This document shows positions 59,577 to 64,000 of a DNA stretch of 64,000 bases, piece after piece. The translations under genes were made by a program, and so were the position numbers. The stretch spans positions 124,001 through 188,000 of the forward strand of contig NZ_BMLS01000006.1 in assembly GCF_014645355.1 (NCBI RefSeq), in the 5' to 3' direction. Origin of the DNA: Bowmanella pacifica (GTDB lineage Bacteria; Pseudomonadota; Gammaproteobacteria; Enterobacterales; Alteromonadaceae). Under the pieces are notes generated by a model. It was given only the letters and a program-made list of their open reading frames with translations, did no database searches and was not told the DNA's origin. The number at the start of each line of letters is the position of its first letter. Position 1 is the stretch's first letter.

Positions 59577-60449
59577 TTACAAATTGTCTCGGAATTGATG
59601 GTACTGCGCGATAGCCTCAGGTAGGGAAAGATAAGGATTTTCAACATGCCCGGCCCCTTGGCTGTAACTATGCACCCAGTGTAGATTAGCCGGTGCACGG
59701 GCGTCTAATGCGGATAACAGTCCGCGAAACGCGCCTGTAATAATCGGGTTTTCTTCACCGCCCAGGCTCAGATACACAAATACCGGCGCACCTGTGATTT
59801 GCGGCAATCGGCTGGCAAACTCCTTGACCACCACGGAGTCGTCGTACCAAGCCGCCGGGCTAAAGGCAAAATAACCGCTAAACAGTGCCGGGCGAGTAGA
59901 AAGGGTATAGAGCACAAAACTGCCGCCAGCCGAAAAACCACTCAACACTCGGTTGTCACTCACCGCATAATGTTGCTCGATATAAGGTATCAGTTCGGTC
60001 TCAATAAAGCGCAAAAAACGGTCGGCCTGACCAAAGAGCTCAGGGCTGTTTAATTCAGCTGGTCGGGCTTCAATATTCACCTCACGTCGTGCGTAAGGTG
60101 GTACCAGATCGCGATTGCGACTGTCGCTCCATACCAGGTTAGGAACAGCCACCACAATACTATCTTGGGCTTTTTGCTGCGCGGAAAACTCGCTTAATAG
60201 TTCATCCCAACGAGCCAAGTTGAAATTACCATCAGTTTTGATCACCAATGGATATCGCTTGGTACTATCATAATTATTAGGTAGGCGGATAAATAGCTTG
60301 CGCTCTTCGTCCAGCACGTTGGAATACAGGGTTACATCAATAAAATCTGAGGTGTAATCCTGAATATAGCGCTTAAAGCCAATACCCACAGCAATCAGCA
60401 GAATGAGCCCAATAATGCCATACACATACTTCCAGGCTATCCGTCGCAT
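59577..60449 (-). CDS. alpha/beta-hydrolase esterase (IroE/Fes-like), membrane-anchored
   Basis: A 290-residue hydrolase of the putative esterase family (siderophore esterase / esterase D type). N-terminal helix (about 8-25) anchors it to the inner membrane with the enzyme outside. The nucleophile motif is GFSAGGSF (Ser near residue 170) and the catalytic His is in QGAGHVENPY near the C terminus. A ferric-siderophore role is possible, but no iron genes are nearby. It follows the next upstream hydrolase by seven bases. Confidence 0.85.
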   Translation of the reverse strand: MRRIAWKYVYGIIGLILLIAVGIGFKRYIQDYTSDFIDVTLYSNVLDEERKLFIRLPNNYDSTKRYPLVIKTDGNFNLARWDELLSEFSAQQKAQDSIVVAVPNLVWSDSRNRDLVPPYARREVNIEARPAELNSPELFGQADRFLRFIETELIPYIEQHYAVSDNRVLSGFSAGGSFVLYTLSTRPALFSGYFAFSPAAWYDDSVVVKEFASRLPQITGAPVFVYLSLGGEENPIITGAFRGLLSALDARAPANLHWVHSYSQGAGHVENPYLSLPEAIAQYHQFRDNL

Positions 60450-60456
60450 ATATTGC

Positions 60457-61341
60457 TTATTGCCTTTTTCCCGGCTGTTTTTCCAGCAGCGCTTTGATAC
60501 TGTTCACCACCAAATCCGGATCAGCAATATGCAAGTGGTGTTGGTCTGATTCTGAATAGACCACTTGCGCCACCGTTGAGAGCTTCAGAAAATTCACCTC
60601 GGCGTTTTCATATAACCGAGCCATTTTCGCGGCAATATCCGCTGGCACAAATTCCGGGTCATAAGGCTTGTCGTCCTGCTTTGCGCGCAGAATGATCAGT
60701 GGCTTGTGGCCAAATCCGCTGAACGCAGATAGCTGCTGGTAACTTTTTATATGGTCGACATTTTCAGGCACCCGTGCAAATAGCGGGTCATGCACACTTT
60801 GCTCAAAGTGATAGAAGCGCATCAGGTCCTGATTATCGCTGTGAAAATCTTTCGGCCAACGGGTGCCCATAGTGTGGAAGTAGCCAAAAGGTGGCGGATC
60901 AATCCATACCGCGCCCAACACATTGTCGGGATAGCGCTGATGGTAAGCGCTGATAACGTAGGATGCATAAGAACCACCGGCAAAATAATAAGGTGGCTGC
61001 ACCGCCCCTGCGACTAAGAGTTTTTGTAAACGCTCAGCCATATCATTAACGGTAAAGGGCACCGGCCCTTTTTCACTTTTTCCCAGACCGGCACGGTCAT
61101 ATAAACAAATGCTAAATTCATTCTGCAGGCGTTGAATATTCGCCAGCCACACTCCGTCTGAACCAGCGCGGCCAAAACCTTGTTCCAATATCAGTATGGG
61201 TTTGTCACTTTCATAGCATTCCAGATACAGACTAAAGCCACCAATATCGTAAAGCCCCGACTTAGTGGGCGATATCTGTGGCGCATTGGCCGTTACCTTT
61301 GCACCAAACAGCATAAACGCTATCAGGGTATATCTTTTCAT
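60457..61341 (-). CDS. exported alpha/beta hydrolase
   Basis: A 294-residue hydrolase with signal peptide (MKRYTLIAFMLFGAKVTA). An oxyanion-type loop lies near ILEQGFGRAGSDG, then LYDRAGLGKSEKGP. The nucleophile elbow reads AGGSYASY (GxSxA instead of GxSxG), and a possible catalytic His is in ESDQHHLHIADPD. Substrate unknown. First gene of a pair with the membrane-anchored esterase. Confidence 0.85.
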   Translation of the reverse strand: MKRYTLIAFMLFGAKVTANAPQISPTKSGLYDIGGFSLYLECYESDKPILILEQGFGRAGSDGVWLANIQRLQNEFSICLYDRAGLGKSEKGPVPFTVNDMAERLQKLLVAGAVQPPYYFAGGSYASYVISAYHQRYPDNVLGAVWIDPPPFGYFHTMGTRWPKDFHSDNQDLMRFYHFEQSVHDPLFARVPENVDHIKSYQQLSAFSGFGHKPLIILRAKQDDKPYDPEFVPADIAAKMARLYENAEVNFLKLSTVAQVVYSESDQHHLHIADPDLVVNSIKALLEKQPGKRQ

Positions 61342-61377
61342 CTGGCTTCCTTGTATCTATAAAGCTTGCCATTGAGC

Positions 61378-61773
61378 TTATTCACCAATACAGCCTCCAG
61401 CTGAAGACTTAGCCCATTTGGGCAATGCGGATTTATAGGAATGGCTGGTTGGCTTAAGCGCCTGACGATTATTGCTATCAAAGCTGCCCAGCACCAACGC
61501 CACCACCGGCGCGTCGTCTATGGCGCCAAGGGTGCTGCCACACTGAGGGCAAAAACTGCGACTGGAATAATCAGAAGAGCGCCACAATGCCGGCTCACCG
61601 CCTGGGCCATCCTAGGTGACCTGCTCTTTGGCAAATTCCACCCAGAACTGGCGAACAGAGCCACTATGACGCTGACACATTTTACATGAACAGCTATGGG
61701 GCTTTTGCGGTGTGCCGACAGCGGTAAATCGAATGCTCCCGCACAAACACCCTCCCTGGTAAATTGTTGCCAT
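61378..61773 (-). pseudogene. GFA-family glutathione-dependent formaldehyde-activating enzyme, interrupted by an in-frame amber codon
   Basis: Read from ATG 61773 (AGGAGG upstream), this encodes a GFA/CENP-V-fold protein: GGCLCGSIRF, SCSCKMCQRH and, further on, FCPQCGSTLG give the usual zinc cysteines. After WVEFAKEQVT the frame meets TAG at 61614-61612, then continues in the same frame with DGPGGEPALWRSSD and the rest of the family. A tryptophan (TGG) is expected there. The protein is therefore split into a 53-residue head and a tail of about 78 residues. Pseudogene, sequencing error or read-through are all possible. Confidence 0.85.
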
Positions 61774-61942
61774 TTTTCCTCCTATCCAAGCACTCACCGG
61801 TGCCGCAACCTCTTTTACCCTAACAGGGTCTATCCAAACAAAACAATAAGTTATTGTGTTATATGCACTATTGATAATAGAGCTATGGTCTGCACACGCT
61901 GCCATGGTGACCTTTTTGGTATTAAGAGCGGCCCAACGGCCA

Positions 61943-61968
61943 TAAAAAAGGCGGCCCGATGGCCGCCT
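61943..61968 (-). terminator. terminator of the amidohydrolase gene
   Basis: Minus-strand stem GGCGGCC/GGCCGCC with ATCG loop followed by six Ts, 17 bases after the stop codon. Confidence 0.9.
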
Positions 61969-61984
61969 CAATTAGTCTCTGTGT

Positions 61985-64000
61985 TTAGTGCTCATGCACC
62001 CAGTGCAGTGAGCGGGCCTTGGCTTCCAGATTTTGCTGGGTTTGCACCGGCATACTCTGAAGATTACGGTTTTCAAAGAAAAACGCCTTGCGCTTGGCTT
62101 TACTGCCCACCTCGTTCATGGTTTTCACATCATAAATGCGGCCGTTAAGCACGGTGTAATCCACATATTCAGAGCGTTTAAGGTCGCTTAGCACATTGCC
62201 GTCTATCACCACCATATCGGCCAGTTTACCAACCTCCAGGCTACCTATGTCTTTATCCATGCCCAGGTGTTTAGCACCGTCTATAGTACCGCCACGTATG
62301 GCCTCCCAAGGGGTAAAGCCGCCCTGCTGCATATGCCACAGCTCCCAATGGGCGCCCAGCCCCGGGCGCTGACCATGGGCACCGATATGCACGCTGACCC
62401 CGTTGTCACGCAGCTTTTTCGCGTAAGCGGCTACATCAAAGTGGTGGTATTGCTCATCCGGCGCGGTGGGGCGGCGAATGGCGCGGCTATCCAGCATATA
62501 ATGCGGGGTATAACGCAGCAGGCGCTCGTTCTTCCACACCTCGGTTTTATCGTACCAATACTCTTCACCCATAATAGTGCCCATGGTCACCACAAAGGTG
62601 GGGGTGTAGCCATAGCCCGATGCAGCCCAAAGCTGAGTTACATCAGAATAGGCATTAGACAACGGGATGGAGTGTTCAAGACCGGTATGGCCGTCCACCA
62701 GCATGGTCATATCCAACAGGAAGCGCCCTGCCCCTTCCGGCACCACCATCATGCCCAGATCCTTACCGGCGGCAATAATCTGCTGACGCACATCCCGGCG
62801 CGGCTGGTTATAGCTTTTCACCGAAATCGCACCGACGTCTTTTAGGCGCTGCAAATGGAATTTGGCATCACCGGCATCATCAAAAATGGCTTTGATGGAG
62901 GGCCAGTTGGCGCCATATAAAATGGTGCCGGTGGAATAAATACGCGGGGCGATGATCTCGCCAGCCTTTTGCATTTCGGACGCCGAGAATATTTCGGTGG
63001 TGTCGTTAGATGGGTCGTGAATAGTGGTTACCCCAAAGGCCACATCGGCAAAGTTACGCCAGTTCTGACGCGGGATAATTTCATCACTGCCTTGCGAGCC
63101 ATGCGCATGGGCATCAATCAGCCCCGGGATCACTGTCTTGCCACTGATATCCAGTACCTGGGCGCTACGCGGGATCTCCACTTCACCCTGCTTACCAATG
63201 GCCTTAATGCGGTTGTTCTCAATCAGCACCACACCGTTTTCAATCACTTCCTGACTGTTGTTGGCATCGCGCATGGTTACCAAACGCCCGCCCACCAGGG
63301 CTTTTAGGCCACCCGGCTTATCCGCTTTATGTTTAAACGACAGATCAATCCCTTCACTAACCGGCTCAGGTAAGGTCTCAGGAGCACCGTCGACAAAACT
63401 AAAGGCCTCTTTTAGTTCACGTTCAAACAACAGCGGCCCATGGTGCCAACTTAAAGCCTGATTGTCGGCCCGCCAGGTCAGAAACTCACCGGCGCGGCTG
63501 GATACCTGCTTAACCGGCAGTGAGCTCATGGTTGGTCCCACCGTTAACAGCTTGCCGGTCTCGGCATAGGGTGCAATATAGGCATTGTACTGATAGGTAA
63601 AGGCCAGCCACTTACGGTCGTGAGATAAACGGAACTCCACCGCCTGGTCGCCACCATCGAGGTGTTCACGCTTGTCTTTACCGTCCAGATTAACGCTTAC
63701 CAACTTGGTATTTGTGGAGGAAGGCTCGGTAAAATATACCCGGCTGTTATCACCGGCAAAATGCGGTGCAGAGCCACTATTCACCAGCTTGCGGTTTTCA
63801 CCACTTTTGATATTCGCCAGATAAATTCCAGGCTCCAGCGACCACTCAGGGCTTAGCAGATAACCGCCCGTGAACTTACGATACACCACTTGGCTGGCGT
63901 CTAGGTTAAAGCTTGGCTCGGCATAATGGCCGGGCTGCGCGCTCACCACTTTGCTGCGCCCGCCTTTGGCAGAAATCACCCTGACCTCACCCAGTTCCTG
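61985..64000 (-). CDS. TolB-propeller plus amidohydrolase protein, 5' end outside window
   Basis: At least 671 residues; the frame continues past the window edge, so the N terminus is missing. Visible order: WD40/TolB-like beta-propeller repeats (for example FAGDNSRVYFTEPS), then an amidohydrolase with GLIDAHAHGSQGSDE (HxH), SVKSYNQP, EHSIPL and HIGAHGQRPG, ending in the family LEVGKLADMVVIDGN. This fusion is common in marine gammaproteobacteria, usually exported, and its substrate is unknown; a cyclic imide, peptide or amide is possible. A terminator follows. Confidence 0.88.
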   Translation of the reverse strand, partial: QELGEVRVISAKGGRSKVVSAQPGHYAEPSFNLDASQVVYRKFTGGYLLSPEWSLEPGIYLANIKSGENRKLVNSGSAPHFAGDNSRVYFTEPSSTNTKLVSVNLDGKDKREHLDGGDQAVEFRLSHDRKWLAFTYQYNAYIAPYAETGKLLTVGPTMSSLPVKQVSSRAGEFLTWRADNQALSWHHGPLLFERELKEAFSFVDGAPETLPEPVSEGIDLSFKHKADKPGGLKALVGGRLVTMRDANNSQEVIENGVVLIENNRIKAIGKQGEVEIPRSAQVLDISGKTVIPGLIDAHAHGSQGSDEIIPRQNWRNFADVAFGVTTIHDPSNDTTEIFSASEMQKAGEIIAPRIYSTGTILYGANWPSIKAIFDDAGDAKFHLQRLKDVGAISVKSYNQPRRDVRQQIIAAGKDLGMMVVPEGAGRFLLDMTMLVDGHTGLEHSIPLSNAYSDVTQLWAASGYGYTPTFVVTMGTIMGEEYWYDKTEVWKNERLLRYTPHYMLDSRAIRRPTAPDEQYHHFDVAAYAKKLRDNGVSVHIGAHGQRPGLGAHWELWHMQQGGFTPWEAIRGGTIDGAKHLGMDKDIGSLEVGKLADMVVIDGNVLSDLKRSEYVDYTVLNGRIYDVKTMNEVGSKAKRKAFFFENRNLQSMPVQTQQNLEAKARSLHWVHEH

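Noticed and set aside
55780-64000. Defence or mobile island in the accessory end
   Set aside because: No integrase, transposase, direct repeats, nuclease or toxin-antitoxin pair was found; genes are ordinary metabolic or regulatory families.

Overview
The window is a dense, mostly housekeeping stretch of a gammaproteobacterial chromosome. An Alteromonadaceae-like marine or saline-lake bacterium fits best, but the genus cannot be fixed from this sequence. The evidence is long gene-order agreement with E. coli (purC-bamC-dapA / gcvR-bcp / perM / bepA-yfgD / hda / purM-purN; fadE / tRNA-Asp / dnaQ / rnhA; rlmI / yccX; ybgA-phr; pheS-pheT-ihfA; cmoA-cmoB). It is combined with families common in Alteromonadales: TIGR03503, DUF2066, DUF2069, a GlyGly-CTERM subtilase, a BCKDH E2 with two lipoyl domains and a TolB-amidohydrolase. 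No phage, insertion sequence, CRISPR array or classical defence island was seen.

Layout. 0.1-4.5 kb: a small outer-membrane protein, then a branched-chain 2-oxoacid dehydrogenase operon (E1alpha-E1beta-E2, minus strand). 4.9-8.7 kb: a large secreted subtilisin-like protease. 8.8-22.2 kb: the conserved block purC, bamC, dapA, gcvR, bcp, an AI-2E/PerM permease, bepA, a TlpA-like thioredoxin, an ArsC/YfgD reductase, wrbA, DUF2069, hda, DUF2066, purM, purN and DUF3108. 22.3-28.2 kb: fadE with a FadR-like operator just upstream, three identical tRNA-Asp genes behind a strong promoter, a TIGR03503 protein, dnaQ and rnhA. 28.2-44.1 kb: quinone oxidoreductase, acylphosphatase, rlmI, a PilZ protein, hrpA, a CBS protein, isoaspartyl peptidase, sbcB, a DUF342/FapA protein, a beta-hydroxyacid dehydrogenase, glutathione peroxidase, ldhA, cmoM and a NIF3 protein. 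44.1-55.7 kb: a histone-H1-like Lys/Ala-rich protein, phr-ybgA, a KOW-like mini-protein, ihfA-pheT-pheS, an EAL-HDOD protein, an M14 carboxypeptidase and cmoA-cmoB. 55.8-64 kb: a more accessory end with an AT-richer acyltransferase, YdeI/DUF1905, LysE with an AraC regulator, a VOC protein, two alpha/beta hydrolases, a GFA-family gene broken by an in-frame amber codon, and a TolB-amidohydrolase cut by the window edge.

Themes. Branched-chain and fatty-acid catabolism (bkd, fadE), purine synthesis (purC, purM, purN), envelope biogenesis and quality control (bamC, bepA), replication and repair (hda, dnaQ, rnhA, sbcB, phr), thiol and peroxide protection (bcp, glutathione peroxidase, TlpA, ArsC, WrbA), all three enzymes of the cmo5U/mcmo5U wobble-uridine pathway (cmoA, cmoB, cmoM), and two genes likely tied to cyclic-di-GMP (PilZ, EAL-HDOD).

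I found no convincing new multi-gene system. The best second looks are the GFA amber codon, the FadR-like operator, the shifted second cysteine in Bcp, the H1-like small protein, the structured gap next to hda, and several genes whose Shine-Dalgarno sites point to TTG starts. All family names are from recognition by eye; no searches were run.
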